64,000 nt of DNA from Mycobacterium sp. 050128 (GTDB taxonomy: Bacteria > Actinomycetota > Actinomycetes > Mycobacteriales > Mycobacteriaceae). Position 1 is the first letter of the stretch. Each line of letters begins with the position of its first letter. Positions 9,763-19,510 of this stretch are shown here, one piece after another. Position numbers and translations under genes: made by a program. The notes beneath the pieces are model-generated. The model was not told where the DNA came from. It saw only the letters and a program-made list of their open reading frames with translations, and ran no database searches. The stretch is taken from the NCBI RefSeq assembly GCF_036409155.1, contig NZ_JAZGLW010000001.1, positions 2,728,001 through 2,792,000 on the forward strand, read 5' to 3'.

Positions 9763-11913
9763 TCAGGACATCCCGGGGACGAATTGGATAACGAGGTCTA
9801 TCAGCTTGATCCCGACGAACGGGGCGACGATTCCGCCGAGCCCGTAGATATAGAGGTTGCGGCTCAACAGCTTTGACGCGCTGCTTGGCGTGTAGCGCAC
9901 ACCCCGCAGCGACAGCGGGATCAGCGCCACGATCACGACCGCATTGAAAATCACCGCGGACAGGATCGCCGACTGCGGGCTGTGCAGCCGCATGATGTTG
10001 ATCAGATCTAGACCGGGAAACAGCGCGACGAACATGGCCGGGATGATCGCGAAGTACTTCGCGATGTCGTTGGCGATTGAGAACGTCGTCAACGCGCCGC
10101 GAGTGATCAGCAACTGCTTACCGATCTCGACGATCTCAATGAGTTTCGTTGGGTCTGAGTCAAGATCGACCATGTTGCCGGCCTCTTTGGCGGCCGAGGT
10201 GCCGGTGTTCATCGCCACGCCCACGTCGGCCTGGGCCAGCGCCGGGGCGTCATTGGTGCCGTCACCGGTCATCGCGACCAGTTTGCCGCCGGCTTGTTCG
10301 CGTTTGATCAGCGCCAGTTTGTCCTCGGGCGTGGCTTCGGCGAGGAAGTCGTCGACGCCGGCCTCGTCTGCAATCGCCTTGGCGGTCAACGGGTTGTCGC
10401 CGGTGATCATCACCGTTCGGATTCCCATCTTCCGCATCTCGTCGAAGCGATCCCGCATGCCTTGCTTGACAACGTCTTTGAGGTGGATGACTCCCAGCAC
10501 TGCGGCCTCGCCGTCGCGGATCTCACCGACGACTAAGGGGGTGCCGCCGCTGGCGGAGATCCCGTCAACGATCTCGCCGAGCTGGTGCGACACCGTGCCG
10601 CCTTGATTGCGCACCCATTCCGAGACCGAGCTGGCCGCGCCCTTGCGCAATTGGTGCCCGTCGAGGTTGACACCCGACATCCGGGTTGTCGCTGAGAATT
10701 CCACCCAGTGAGCATGGGTCAGCTCGCCCGGAGTGCGCGCGCGCAGCCCGAAGTGCTGTTTGGCGAACACGACGACCGAGCGACCTTCCGGTGTTTCGTC
10801 GGCCAGGCTGGACAACTGCGCGGCATCGGCCAGCTGCTCATTGGTGACGCCGTCGAGGGGGATGAAGGCAGCTGCTTGGCGATTGCCTAAGGTGATGGTG
10901 CCTGTCTTGTCGAGCAGCAGGGTGTTCACGTCGCCCGCAGCTTCCACCGCGCGGCCGGACATGGCCAACACGTTGCGCTGAACCAGCCGGTCCATGCCGG
11001 CGATGCCGATGGCGGACAGAAGTGCGCCGATTGTCGTGGGTATCAGACAAACCAATAGCGATACCATCACGATCCCGGTAACGCCATTTGTGTTGAGCGC
11101 CTCGGTATTTGGGACGCCGGGGTTGTTCATCTTGGAGTAGATCGCGAGCGGTTGCAGGGTCGCGACGGCAAAGACGAAGATGATCGTCAACGCGGCAAGC
11201 AGGATGTTCAGGGCGATCTCATTGGGGGTTTTCTGCCGGTTGGCGCCCTCGACGAGCGCGATCATCCGGTCGATGAAGCTTTCCCCAGGCTTTTGGGTGA
11301 TTTTCACGACGATCCGGTCGCTCAGCACGGTGGTGCCACCGGTGACCGCCGAACGGTCGCCCCCGGACTCCCGGATCACGGGCGCCGACTCACCGGTGAT
11401 CGCCGATTCGTCCACCGAGGCAATGCCTTCCACGACGTCGCCGTCGCCCGGTATGACTTGGCCGGCCTCGATCACGACGACATCGCCCTGTTGCAGCAGC
11501 GGTGCGGCGATCTCTTCCTCGACTCCAGGCGTGCCGGCTTCCCAATTCTTCAGCCGCCGGGCCATCGTCTGGGTTTTTGCTCGGCGCAGCGTTTCGGCCT
11601 GAGCCTTACCGCGTCCTTCGGCCACCGCTTCCGCGACATTGGCGAAAAACACGGTCAGCCATAGCCAGACCACGGTTAACCAGGCAAACCAGGTCGGGCT
11701 GATGATCGCCAACACGGTGCTCCAGGCGGCGCCGATTTCGACGATGAACATCACCGGGTTGCGCCACAGCGTGCGCGGGTCGAGTTTGCGCAACGCATCC
11801 GGCGTTGACTTCCACAACATCTTCGGGTCGAGAAGGCCGCCCTGCACCCGTTTTTTGTTGGGCGAGGGCGAGGGCTGCGTCGGCGCAGCCGAATCGACGG
11901 TCGCGGTCATCAA
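9763..11913 (-). CDS. kdpB: Potassium-transporting P-type ATPase subunit KdpB
   Basis: The catalytic P-type ATPase subunit, 716 residues, which hydrolyses ATP to drive K+ import through KdpA. Visible: the actuator loop [17 protein letters not shown], the phosphorylation motif [13 protein letters not shown], the nucleotide-domain segment [13 protein letters not shown], the hinge [17 protein letters not shown] and several hydrophobic helices at both ends. The N-terminal 30 residues are a poorly conserved cytosolic extension. It overlaps kdpA by four bases (ATGA). Confidence 0.97.
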   Translation of the reverse strand: MMTATVDSAAPTQPSPSPNKKRVQGGLLDPKMLWKSTPDALRKLDPRTLWRNPVMFIVEIGAAWSTVLAIISPTWFAWLTVVWLWLTVFFANVAEAVAEGRGKAQAETLRRAKTQTMARRLKNWEAGTPGVEEEIAAPLLQQGDVVVIEAGQVIPGDGDVVEGIASVDESAITGESAPVIRESGGDRSAVTGGTTVLSDRIVVKITQKPGESFIDRMIALVEGANRQKTPNEIALNILLAALTIIFVFAVATLQPLAIYSKMNNPGVPNTEALNTNGVTGIVMVSLLVCLIPTTIGALLSAIGIAGMDRLVQRNVLAMSGRAVEAAGDVNTLLLDKTGTITLGNRQAAAFIPLDGVTNEQLADAAQLSSLADETPEGRSVVVFAKQHFGLRARTPGELTHAHWVEFSATTRMSGVNLDGHQLRKGAASSVSEWVRNQGGTVSHQLGEIVDGISASGGTPLVVGEIRDGEAAVLGVIHLKDVVKQGMRDRFDEMRKMGIRTVMITGDNPLTAKAIADEAGVDDFLAEATPEDKLALIKREQAGGKLVAMTGDGTNDAPALAQADVGVAMNTGTSAAKEAGNMVDLDSDPTKLIEIVEIGKQLLITRGALTTFSIANDIAKYFAIIPAMFVALFPGLDLINIMRLHSPQSAILSAVIFNAVVIVALIPLSLRGVRYTPSSASKLLSRNLYIYGLGGIVAPFVGIKLIDLVIQFVPGMS

Positions 11914-13580
11914 TGGATTCCTTCAGCGAGAGGCCCGAGCGCGAGCATGGGCAGGAAAGTGAGGGCAACAAGGATCAACGTGACGCCGGCGACCATGCCG
12001 ACGAACTGTGGCCGGTGGGTGGGAAGCGTTCCCGCCGATTCCGGCGTCATACCCTGCTTGGCCAGCGAGCCGGCCAGCGCGAGCACCAGCACGATCGGCA
12101 GGAACCTGCCAAAGACCATCGCCAGTCCCAGCGCGGTGTTCCACCAGTCGGTGTTGACGCTGATCCCGGCGAATGCCGAGCCGTTGTTATTCGCCGCAGA
12201 GGTGAACGCGTACAACACCTCCGAGAGCCCGTGCGGGCCGGTGTTCAGCATTGCGGCCCGCTCGCCCGGCAGCGCCATCGCAATCGCCGTGCCGGTCAAC
12301 ACGATCAGCGGCGTGACCAGGAAATAGCTTGCGGCGAGTTTGATTTCGCGCGGGTTGATCTTCTTGCCGAGGTATTCCGGAGTGCGCCCGACCATCAGCC
12401 CGGCGACGAAGACGGTGATTACCGCGAGGATCAGCATGCCGTACAGGCCGGAGCCGGTGCCACCGGGGGCGACCTCGCCGAGCTGCATGTCGAACATCGT
12501 GATCATCCCGCCGAGGCTGGTGTAGGAGTCGTGAAACGAGTCGACGGCACCGGTTGACGTGAGCGTCGTGGAGCTCGCGAACACCGCCGAATTGGCGACG
12601 CCGAAGCGCTGTTCGATGCCTTCCATCGCCGCACCGATCGAAGTCGGCGCCGTGCCGTGGTGCTGCAGCTGAAACCACATCATGAAGGTCACGCTGATCG
12701 CGTACAGCGACGCCATGACCGAGGCGATCGCGTAGCCCTGTTTCGTGCTGCCCACCATGCGCCCGAAAGTGCGTGGCAGCGAGAAGCTGATCACCAGCAG
12801 CAGGAAGATCTCGAACCAGTTGGTCCACGCCGTGGGGTTCTCGAACGGGTGCGAGGAGTTCGCGTTGTAGAAGCCGCCGCCGTTGGTGCCGAGTTCCTTG
12901 ATGGCTTCCTGGCTGGCGACCGGACCGCCGGTGATGGTCTGTGGGGTACCGGCAAGTGTGTTGACAACCTGGTCGTTGAGGTGGAAGTTCTGGATCGCCC
13001 CGCCCGCGATCAAGACGATCGCCGCGATGACCGCGATCGGGAGCAGGATGCGCAGCGTGCCGCGGACCAGGTCGACCCAGAAGTTTCCCAGATCACCGGT
13101 GCGCCTACGGGCGAAGCCGCGCACCAGCGCAACCGCTACTGCAATGCCCACGGCGGCCGAGACGAAGTTCTGCACCGCCAGTCCCGCCATTTGCACCAGA
13201 TGGCCCTGTGTTGATTCGCCGGAGTAGGCCTGCCAGTTGGTGTTGGTGACGAAGCTGACGGCGGTGTTCCAGGCCAGCGCCGGCGTCATCTTGGTAGCCG
13301 GATCATGTAGGTGCAAAGGCAATTTGTCCTGCACGAGCTGGAACACGAACAAGAAGAGGATGCTGATCGACGAGAATGCCAAGACGCTTCGGGCGTAGGC
13401 GCCCCAGGTCTGCTCGGAGCGTGAGTCGACGCCGATCAGCCGGTAGATCACCCGCTCGACGGAGGAGTCCTTCTCCGCTGAGTAGACCCGATACATGTAG
13501 TCGCCCAACGGCACATGCACCGCAACCAGGGCCGCGACGAGTGCGATGAGAAAGATGATTCCCGCGGTCGTTGTGCTCAC
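11910..13580 (-). CDS. kdpA: Potassium-transporting ATPase subunit KdpA
   Basis: The K+-channel-like membrane subunit with about ten helices and four pore loops. The selectivity-loop segments are recognisable as [35 protein letters not shown] and [14 protein letters not shown]. The frame extends to 13610, but the GTG at 13580 ([11 protein letters not shown]) is preferred because it overlaps the kdpF stop by one base and removes a non-hydrophobic leader, giving 556 residues. Together with KdpB, KdpC and KdpF it forms the Kdp complex. Confidence 0.96.
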   Translation of the reverse strand: MSTTTAGIIFLIALVAALVAVHVPLGDYMYRVYSAEKDSSVERVIYRLIGVDSRSEQTWGAYARSVLAFSSISILFLFVFQLVQDKLPLHLHDPATKMTPALAWNTAVSFVTNTNWQAYSGESTQGHLVQMAGLAVQNFVSAAVGIAVAVALVRGFARRRTGDLGNFWVDLVRGTLRILLPIAVIAAIVLIAGGAIQNFHLNDQVVNTLAGTPQTITGGPVASQEAIKELGTNGGGFYNANSSHPFENPTAWTNWFEIFLLLVISFSLPRTFGRMVGSTKQGYAIASVMASLYAISVTFMMWFQLQHHGTAPTSIGAAMEGIEQRFGVANSAVFASSTTLTSTGAVDSFHDSYTSLGGMITMFDMQLGEVAPGGTGSGLYGMLILAVITVFVAGLMVGRTPEYLGKKINPREIKLAASYFLVTPLIVLTGTAIAMALPGERAAMLNTGPHGLSEVLYAFTSAANNNGSAFAGISVNTDWWNTALGLAMVFGRFLPIVLVLALAGSLAKQGMTPESAGTLPTHRPQFVGMVAGVTLILVALTFLPMLALGPLAEGIH

Positions 13581-13669
13581 TAGAACCTCTCCGGGAACAG
13601 CAGGGCGCATCCGAGAAACAGAGCGAGAACGATGGAAAGTACTAGACCGACGACGTTTTCGTAGTTCAC
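13580..13669 (-). CDS. kdpF: KdpF small membrane subunit
   Basis: A 29-residue single-helix peptide starting [18 protein letters not shown] and ending LLFPERF, the typical KdpF ending. KdpF is the accessory subunit that stabilises the Kdp complex. The GTG start overlaps the stop of the preceding micro-ORF (GTGA) and its TAG stop shares one base with the kdpA GTG, so translation of these peptides is probably coupled. The length matches the family (about 29-30 residues). Confidence 0.92.
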   Translation of the reverse strand: MNYENVVGLVLSIVLALFLGCALLFPERF

Positions 13670-13749
13670 AGCCGCTCGACCAACTTCTGCACCAGGCCTA
13701 GCACGGCGAACACCGCCACCGTGAGCACGACGAATGCCAACACGCCCAT
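13666..13749 (-). CDS. 27-residue membrane micro-ORF heading the kdp operon
   Basis: ATG at 13749 is preceded by GGAGA four bases upstream. The product begins [20 protein letters not shown] and ends QKLVERL: a single hydrophobic helix with a basic C-terminal end. Its TGA overlaps the kdpF GTG by four bases, the same coupling seen in the rest of the operon. It resembles KdpF in size and topology but lacks the FPERF ending. I recall similar unnamed small ORFs beside kdpF in other actinobacteria, without being able to confirm that here. A Kdp accessory or regulatory peptide is inference. Confidence 0.65.
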   Translation of the reverse strand: MGVLAFVVLTVAVFAVLGLVQKLVERL

Positions 13750-14041
13750 CTTGTCTCCGTTCCGCGCCGAACGCGTGCATACGAAAGGACCCCATCGAGT
13801 CAGCCACACCGCAGTCCTCGGAGGCAAGGTCAGCTTGAAGTTAATCGGGACCAGTCCGATAGGGCCTTTGGTTGATGCTTTCCTAACGGCGCCGCAGTGC
13901 ACCTTTGCGGTTTCTTTACGCCAGTATGTTCGAACCGGAGGCTCTGTTCCGGCGTGTGATCGCTTCCCCTCGAGCTCGGTGAACCTCTCTCCGCTCGACA
14001 GCCGTCATACCGAACCGCGCGGTCGGGTTCACCGTAACCAA
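13750..14041. promoter_or_regulatory. Upstream region of the kdp operon
   Basis: About 290 bases before the first kdp micro-ORF, with no convincing gene. It should contain the KdpE-controlled promoter, reading leftward. A CATACT hexamer on the minus strand near 13924-13929 is a possible -10. I could not recognise a KdpE site or a riboswitch with confidence. Confidence 0.45.
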
Positions 14042-15394
14042 TCACGAGTCGCGACAAAGTTTTTCGTGAAGGGCGAGCAACGCGACGTAACGGCGTTCGA
14101 CGTCAGCGCGGTCAGACTGTTCGGAAACCGATTCCACGTTCGAACGCTGAATCATGGCCGCCTGATCGGTCAGGACTTGGGCGCGCTGCGGGTCGGTCGT
14201 TTGCTCCATGATCGTCGTTAACGCATCGAGCTGACGGACCATCACCGCCGGCATGCCGCGGCCGGCCTGCCGGATCTTCTCGAACGATCGTTGCACCAGC
14301 CGCTCGTAGCTGACTTGATCGGAGATGACACGAATGACTCCGCGGCGGTCGCGATGAACTTGAGTTGGCGCCCATATCGGGGCAATTTTGCACAGGCAGT
14401 CGCCGAGCCAGTCGATGCATGTGAGTGCGGTGAAGGTGTCGTTGACGGCCGGAGATAGTGCTCGAATCGCGATTTCGACGAGCTGGTCGACGCCGAAGGC
14501 GACATCCTGTGTCAGGGTGCGATGCGGTCCGGTTGCCTGAGCCCGCGCCAGGTAGTCGGCCACCCGCTCGGCGGCGGTCTCGGGCCACACGCTGGCCAGC
14601 TCGCGGCCTTCGACCAAAAAGTGCCCCGGGCGATAAGGCAGCCGGATCACCGCGTCGGCCTGGGCGGCGACGCGGACCAGCGTCTGATGCCGGATGAATT
14701 GCAGGTAACCGCTTTTGGGAGTGGGTATGACGGTGCCGGCGGTTTCAATTCTGGTGAGTAGCTCGTCGAGCGTAGGACCTAGCGCAGGGTCTCGGGTCGC
14801 GAATTCCGGTTGGTCTTCACTCTGTACCGCCACGGCTCGGGCCAGATCTCTGGCGATGCCGGCAATCACCTGGGGCAGCTGGATTTGGGTGGCGATGTGG
14901 TGAATGAAGTAGATCAGGACCATGACATCGATGAGAACCAGGCCGAAAGCAGTCGTAATCGAGATGTGGGGCACGAAGTCGCCGTGATCTCCGGGTCCGA
15001 TCGACACCAGCGTCACAATGCAATACACGAACGTCGCCACGAATGCGCCCAGCGTGAGCTGGGTGCCGCGGTCGCGGATGAAGTTTCGTAACATCCGCGG
15101 ACCGAACTGCGTCGACGCGAGCGTCAAGGTCACGATGGTGATTGAAAAAACGATGCCGACGACGGTGATCACCGAGGCCGCAATAGAGGTCAATATCTGA
15201 CGCGCTGCGTCGGCGGTGCCGCTGATCACCCATCCCGGCGGCCGGATTTCACCCTGATACGTGGCCCGGTCCAACCACAGCGTCAGGGCGAAAAGACCGA
15301 GCGCCCCGAGAATCACGATCGCCGGAACCAACCACAAATTGGTGCGCAGTTCTTCTCGACGCCACTCCGGCCATACCAGACGGGGGCTCAGCAT
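14042..15394 (-). CDS. DUF2254 family membrane protein
   Basis: A predicted membrane protein of the DUF2254 family, function unknown. The N-terminal half has four hydrophobic helices: LWLVPAIVILGALGLFALTL, a segment around SIAASVITVVGIVFSITI, one around GAFVATFVYCIVTLVSI and one around AFGLVLIDVMVLIYFIHHIA. A cytosolic domain of about 230 residues with DVAFGVDQLVEIAIRALSPAVND follows. The frame continues to 15706, but those residues look non-coding; ATG at 15394 (MLSPRLVWPEW) or GTG at 15397 fits the family. It is absent from the M. tuberculosis kdp-trcS interval as I recall it. Confidence 0.85.
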   Translation of the reverse strand: MLSPRLVWPEWRREELRTNLWLVPAIVILGALGLFALTLWLDRATYQGEIRPPGWVISGTADAARQILTSIAASVITVVGIVFSITIVTLTLASTQFGPRMLRNFIRDRGTQLTLGAFVATFVYCIVTLVSIGPGDHGDFVPHISITTAFGLVLIDVMVLIYFIHHIATQIQLPQVIAGIARDLARAVAVQSEDQPEFATRDPALGPTLDELLTRIETAGTVIPTPKSGYLQFIRHQTLVRVAAQADAVIRLPYRPGHFLVEGRELASVWPETAAERVADYLARAQATGPHRTLTQDVAFGVDQLVEIAIRALSPAVNDTFTALTCIDWLGDCLCKIAPIWAPTQVHRDRRGVIRVISDQVSYERLVQRSFEKIRQAGRGMPAVMVRQLDALTTIMEQTTDPQRAQVLTDQAAMIQRSNVESVSEQSDRADVERRYVALLALHEKLCRDS

Positions 15395-15601
15395 CACATC
15401 AGCACAGCCGCTGGCGAACGCGCACCAAAGCGTTCTATCACGGCGGTTATCTAACTGACCAGCCCCGATAAGCGCAAGTTCCCGTGGGCAGTGCGGGCCG
15501 GGTTCACCGGTTGAAAAAGTTCCGTAAAGGTTTGGACAGCCGTCGTATGGATGCTGTTTGGACCAAAGCGGGCTTTGGGTCGAAGGCGTAAATCTGGCTT
15601 C

Positions 15602-16171
15602 ATGCACGACACGCGCGACCGAGTCGCTCAACCCGCCATGGCCCCGCCGACCCGCGTGCAACCTTCGGCGCGGGGACGGTGGTCGCAACTGCTTGACGGC
15701 GCCCACCCGTGGGGATCATTTGTCGCCACGGTCGGACGATATGGGGTGCAACGCTTTCAGTTGGTCGTCTATCCGCCCGGAAGCAGCGTCGCCGATCGGC
15801 AATTGGCGCGGCTATGGCGGGGATGGCCGATAAGTGGCGCTGCCCTCGGGTTGATCGCGATGGTGGTGCTCGGCGAGGTGGCGGCCTCGCCCGACACCGT
15901 GCTGGCGTTCGCCGTCGCCTGCTACATAACCATCGGCGCTCTGCTTTTCCTGACGGCCGGGCCCACTCGCGTGCAGGTCAGGTCTGTGTCGATCGCCCTG
16001 ATGCCCCAAGCCGCCGACGATGGCGAACTAGGTAGGTACGTCGAAGGTCTGAGCTTGGCGACCATGTTGACCCGCGCCGACCGGTTGCTCAAGGCGGGTG
16101 CGATCTCGTCGGGCGAGCATGAGGGGATTTGGCGGGAAGCCTACGAGCGTCTCGCAGCGATCCAAGTCTGA
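15602..16171 (+). CDS. Hypothetical membrane protein, possibly DUF6611
   Basis: A 189-residue protein. Its N-terminal half (QLLDGAHPWGSFVATVGRYG, FQLVVYPPG) is soluble; then come two adjacent hydrophobic helices (ISGAALGLIAMVVLGEVAA and TVLAFAVACYITIGALLFL) and a C-terminal segment with the SHOCT-like pattern RADRLLKAGAISSGEHEGIW. It resembles a mycobacterial family I recall as DUF6611; function unknown. ATG at 15602 is preferred over the upstream 15551, which would add a basic leader. Divergent from the DUF2254 gene and convergent with trcS, 19 bases away. Confidence 0.75.
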   Translation: MHDTRDRVAQPAMAPPTRVQPSARGRWSQLLDGAHPWGSFVATVGRYGVQRFQLVVYPPGSSVADRQLARLWRGWPISGAALGLIAMVVLGEVAASPDTVLAFAVACYITIGALLFLTAGPTRVQVRSVSIALMPQAADDGELGRYVEGLSLATMLTRADRLLKAGAISSGEHEGIWREAYERLAAIQV

Positions 16172-16190
16172 GGTGCGATCCCGCCGCGGG

Positions 16191-17696
16191 CTAAGCGCTC
16201 GGACCGTCGATCATCGGCAGCCGCACCCGGAAGACCGTTCGGCCGTGGGCGGATTCGGCACTGACCGAGCCGTGATGGGCTTTAACGATCGAACTCACGA
16301 TGGCCAGGCCCAGTCCGATGCCCGACCCGTCGGATCGGGAGGTGTTCGCGCGGACGAATCGCTCGAAGAGCCGGGGGAGCAGATCCGCGTCGATGCCGGG
16401 ACCGTTATCGGCAACGGTGAGCTCGGCATGGGGTGCGCCGGAATCGCCGCGGTGGCAGGTGATTGCGGTGGTGACCGTGACGCCGGGCGGCGTGTGCAGG
16501 CGGGCGTTGCTGTGCAGATTGCTGACGGCTTGATGCAGCCGGGCATGGTCGCCGCGCACCCAGACCGGGCCCTCGGGCAGGTCTTTGAGCCAGGTGTGCG
16601 TCGGCGCCGCGACCGCGGCGTCGTTCACCGCGTTGACGACCAGTTCGGCAAGGTCCACGTCTTCGCTCTGCAGGTCCTCACCCTCGCCCAGGCGTGAGAG
16701 CAGCAGCAGCTCCTCGACGAGCAGGGACATCCGCTGTGCCTCGGACTCGATGCGCGCCAGCGCGTACTCGGTGGTCGGCGGTAGCGCCGAACTGTCCTGG
16801 CGGGTCAGCTCCGCGTAGCCCTGAATCGCCGCCAGCGGCGTTCTCAGCTCGTGGCTGGCGTCGGTGAGGAATTGCCGCATCCGCAGGTCGGAGTCGACGC
16901 GATGCGCCAGCGCGCTATCCACGTTGTCCAGCAACCGGTTCAGTGTGTGCCCGACGATGCCGACCTCGTTGTCGGGATCGGTGTCTTCCTGTCGGACCCG
17001 CACGCTGATCCGGTGGTCGTCGCCGGTGAGCGGCATTGCGGCGACTTCCGCGGCGGTCGCCGCGACCCGGCGCAGCGGACGAAGTGTGTAGCCGACCACC
17101 CAGATGGTGAGCCCGGCGGTGATCACCAGGGCGGCCGCGATCAGCAGGCTGGTGGTGATGTATTTGCGGGCCATGATCTGGTCGGCCAGCTTCACCGACA
17201 TCCCAACGATCAGCAGATCGGATCCCTCGCGCCGGCTATCGACGCGGTAGGCGCCCAGGCTGCCGAGCCGTACGGTCCTGGGCGGCGAGTCGGTCCAGGA
17301 CAGCGATTCGATCGCGTGAATCACGTCGGGCGGGGCGGGTTTTGGCTCATCCTCGGAAAACACCGCCGAGCCGATCACGGTGCCGTTGTGCACCACGGCG
17401 ATCAGGTTGCCCGGTGTTTGTCCGGTGAATTCCAGCATCGCCTGGTCCACCGGCGGAGTGCGGCGGTGCGCCGAGGTGTGCTCGCCGTTTCGGTATCGGG
17501 TGTAGGAGTTGCTCAGCGCATCGAGCGACTCGGCGACGTCGGCGTCGCTGATCGCGGTGACGTAGCCGCGCAGGCTGAGCACCGAGACCACGCCGACAGA
17601 CACCAAAACCACTGTGACAACGGCTAATACACCTATCAGTAATTGGCGGCGCAGCGACCGGGGCAACCAGAAAGGGGTATTGCGCTGGCCCGTCAT
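16191..17696 (-). CDS. trcS: Sensor histidine kinase TrcS
   Basis: A membrane sensor kinase of 501 residues. Helix 1 is at about 18-42 and helix 2 around 185-210, flanking an extracytoplasmic sensor domain. A HAMP linker follows, then the phospho-accepting His in FLTDASHELRTPLAAIQG, an N-box SNLHSNARLHTP, and the DNGPGID and SGIGLGLAIVSSIVKAHHG glycine boxes. It would phosphorylate TrcR. The start overlaps the trcR stop by four bases. Homologous to Rv1032c. Confidence 0.93.
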   Translation of the reverse strand: MTGQRNTPFWLPRSLRRQLLIGVLAVVTVVLVSVGVVSVLSLRGYVTAISDADVAESLDALSNSYTRYRNGEHTSAHRRTPPVDQAMLEFTGQTPGNLIAVVHNGTVIGSAVFSEDEPKPAPPDVIHAIESLSWTDSPPRTVRLGSLGAYRVDSRREGSDLLIVGMSVKLADQIMARKYITTSLLIAAALVITAGLTIWVVGYTLRPLRRVAATAAEVAAMPLTGDDHRISVRVRQEDTDPDNEVGIVGHTLNRLLDNVDSALAHRVDSDLRMRQFLTDASHELRTPLAAIQGYAELTRQDSSALPPTTEYALARIESEAQRMSLLVEELLLLSRLGEGEDLQSEDVDLAELVVNAVNDAAVAAPTHTWLKDLPEGPVWVRGDHARLHQAVSNLHSNARLHTPPGVTVTTAITCHRGDSGAPHAELTVADNGPGIDADLLPRLFERFVRANTSRSDGSGIGLGLAIVSSIVKAHHGSVSAESAHGRTVFRVRLPMIDGPSA

Positions 17697-18469
17697 TCCA
17701 GGGGTCGCAGCATGTATCCAACACCTCGCACGGTGTGGATCATCGGCTCGCGGCCGGAGTCGATCTTCTTTCGCAGATACGAGATGTAGAGGTCGACGAT
17801 GCTGGTGCGCCCCGCGAAGTCGTAGTTCCAGACGCGGTCCAGGATTTCGGTGCGGCTCAGCGCGCGGCGCGGATTGCGCATCAGGAAGCGCAGCAATTCG
17901 AACTCGGTCGACGACAGCGATATCGGCGTGCCGTCGCGGGTGACTTCGCGGCTGGCGGTGTCCAGCCGAAGATCGCCGACCTTGAGCGCTTCGGCGGCCG
18001 GCGGGGACAGCTGGCTCGACCGGCGCAGCAACCCGCGTAGACGTGCGACCAGTTCCTCGAGGCTGAACGGCTTGGTCATGTAGTCGTCGGCGCCCGCGGT
18101 GAGGCCGGTAACCCGGTCCATGACCGAATCGCGCGCGGTCAAGAACAGCGTGGGGGTGTAGACGTCGGATTCGCGGATCCGCTGCAGAATGCGCAGGCCA
18201 TCCATGTCCGGAAGCATGATGTCGAGGACGAGCACATCCGGCGTCACCCGGTCGAACTTGGCCAGTGCTTCACGTCCGTTGTGGGCGATCTCCACCACCC
18301 AGCCCTCGTAGTGCAGGGCCATCTTGACGAGGTTGGTGAGTGCCGGCTCGTCGTCCACCAGCAAAACCCGGATCGGTGAACCGTCAGCACGATAGATCCT
18401 CGGCAGCTGTCCAAGGATGGCTTGACGCGGGCGCTGGCTACCCGTGTACCCGGACGTTACGGCGGTCAT
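17693..18469 (-). CDS. trcR: Response regulator TrcR
   Basis: OmpR/PhoB-family regulator: receiver domain with VDDE, phospho-acceptor in LVLDIMLPDMDG and the Lys in MTKPF; winged-helix domain with LSSTEFELLRFLMRNP and VDLYISYLRKKID. In M. tuberculosis TrcR binds AT-rich DNA, activates its own promoter and represses the beta-propeller gene Rv1057, whose homologue here lies at 28762. ATG at 18469 gives 258 residues; an in-frame TTG at 18487 is the alternative. Equivalent to Rv1033c. Confidence 0.93.
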   Translation of the reverse strand: MTAVTSGYTGSQRPRQAILGQLPRIYRADGSPIRVLLVDDEPALTNLVKMALHYEGWVVEIAHNGREALAKFDRVTPDVLVLDIMLPDMDGLRILQRIRESDVYTPTLFLTARDSVMDRVTGLTAGADDYMTKPFSLEELVARLRGLLRRSSQLSPPAAEALKVGDLRLDTASREVTRDGTPISLSSTEFELLRFLMRNPRRALSRTEILDRVWNYDFAGRTSIVDLYISYLRKKIDSGREPMIHTVRGVGYMLRPLE

Positions 18470-18486
18470 GTCCTTGAATTCTCGCA

Positions 18487-18540
18487 AAGCGCATAAGCGC
18501 TTGTCACGGAGTTCATAGACTTCTCAAATCTTACGAAGTC
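18487..18540. promoter_or_regulatory. Inverted repeats upstream of trcR
   Basis: Two inverted repeats lie just before trcR: AAGCGC at 18487-18492 with GCGCTT at 18497-18502 around ATAA, and GACTTC at 18518-18523 with GAAGTC at 18535-18540 around an AT-rich 11-base centre. They are candidate TrcR autoregulatory sites; AT-rich targets are known for TrcR, but the assignment here is inference. Confidence 0.4.
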
Positions 18541-18690
18541 CCGAATCGAGTGCGGCGCGGACGTCGCGTCAGACGACGCTGTGCCCCAACGAATTTCGTT
18601 GACGCGATCACACGGGCCGTCTAACCCGGTGGCAAAGCACACGGAGCGGGGCGCTGGGGTCAGTCCTTCGAAGAGGGTGCCGCACATGCA

Positions 18691-18724
18691 CCGGGGCCGC
18701 ACACCGATTGGTGTGCGGCCCCGG
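18691..18724 (-). terminator. Strong hairpin terminator after the esx operon
   Basis: A perfect 15-bp inverted repeat (18691-18705 with 18710-18724) around the loop GATT, starting 15 bases past the stop of the last esx gene on the minus strand. It has no T-run, as is common for mycobacterial hairpin terminators. Confidence 0.85.
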
Positions 18725-18739
18725 GTGAAGCGAAGGGTG

Positions 18740-19024
18740 TCAGGCCCAGCTGGACCCGACGGCGCTGTCGGTGCTGGCCATGTTGTTGCCCGCGGTCTGC
18801 ACCTTCTGCCCGTGCTGGTTGGCCTGCTCGTAGATCACCTGGAAGTTGCGACCCAACTGGGTGATGAACTCCTGGCACGCCACCGAACCGGCGCCACCCC
18901 AGAAGTCACCGGCCGCCAGCACATCGCGAACGATGGCCTGGTGCTCGGCCTCCAACGAAGCGGCCTGCGCGCGGATCAACGCACCGTGCGCGTCCACGTC
19001 TCCGAACTGGTAATTGATCGACAT
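18740..19024 (-). CDS. esxI: ESAT-6-like WXG100 protein, EsxI/EsxN family
   Basis: A 94-residue WXG100 helical-hairpin protein of the Mtb9.9 subfamily (EsxI, L, N, O, V), beginning MSINYQFGDVDAHGALIRAQ with the turn motif FWGG near residue 42. It would form a 1:1 heterodimer with the 98-residue partner encoded just upstream and be exported by a type VII system, ESX-5 by analogy. Start spacing and the AGGAGG-like sequence upstream support the ATG. Which paralogue of the subfamily this is cannot be decided from sequence alone. Confidence 0.92.
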   Translation of the reverse strand: MSINYQFGDVDAHGALIRAQAASLEAEHQAIVRDVLAAGDFWGGAGSVACQEFITQLGRNFQVIYEQANQHGQKVQTAGNNMASTDSAVGSSWA

Positions 19025-19072
19025 TGTCTATCCTCCTGAATGAAAAGTTTTGGGATCCAGTGGTTTTCGCGG

Positions 19073-19369
19073 CTAGTGGCCGAGGGCCTGCTGCGAGGCC
19101 TGCTCTTGCGTCTCGTAGTTGTTAGCGTCGCGGATCAGTCCGTCACGCACACCGTGGAGCATGTTGACAATGTTGTTGAACGCCTGGTTCATCTGACCCA
19201 TCGTGTCGTACGACGTGGCCTGGGCCTGACCGCTCCAGCCCGCACCGGCGATGTTCATCGACGACGCCCACATCTTGCGCGCCTCATCCGACACCGTCTG
19301 CGCGTGCATCTCAAAACGGCCCGCCATCGCACGCATCGCGTGCGGGTCGGTCATAAAACGTGTTGCCAT
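19073..19369 (-). CDS. esxJ: ESAT-6-like WXG100 protein, EsxJ/EsxM (QILSS-type) family
   Basis: A 98-residue WXG100 protein beginning [20 protein letters not shown], with the turn motif GWSG near residue 44. Its C-terminus carries YETQE, which fits the YxxxD/E type VII secretion signal; the partner protein lacks an obvious one. This division of labour matches other Esx pairs. It lies 48 bases upstream of the esxI-like gene and downstream of the PPE gene, the same order as Rv1038c-Rv1037c. Confidence 0.93.
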   Translation of the reverse strand: MATRFMTDPHAMRAMAGRFEMHAQTVSDEARKMWASSMNIAGAGWSGQAQATSYDTMGQMNQAFNNIVNMLHGVRDGLIRDANNYETQEQASQQALGH

Positions 19370-19510
19370 GTTGCCTTTCTCCTTTTTTTCGGGTGATGCC
19401 TTCGGTAGGTGGAAGTCTTGGCGCGGTGGTAGCCGCGCAGCGGATAGATTACGGCGTAGCGGTTAACTGCCAGCCTCGAGCGAGTTACATGTGACCCCTG
19501 ATTTTGGCCG

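Noticed and set aside
13750..14041. c-di-AMP (ydaO-type) riboswitch before kdp
   Set aside because: Such riboswitches control potassium genes in some bacteria, but I could not find the conserved pseudoknot segments here.
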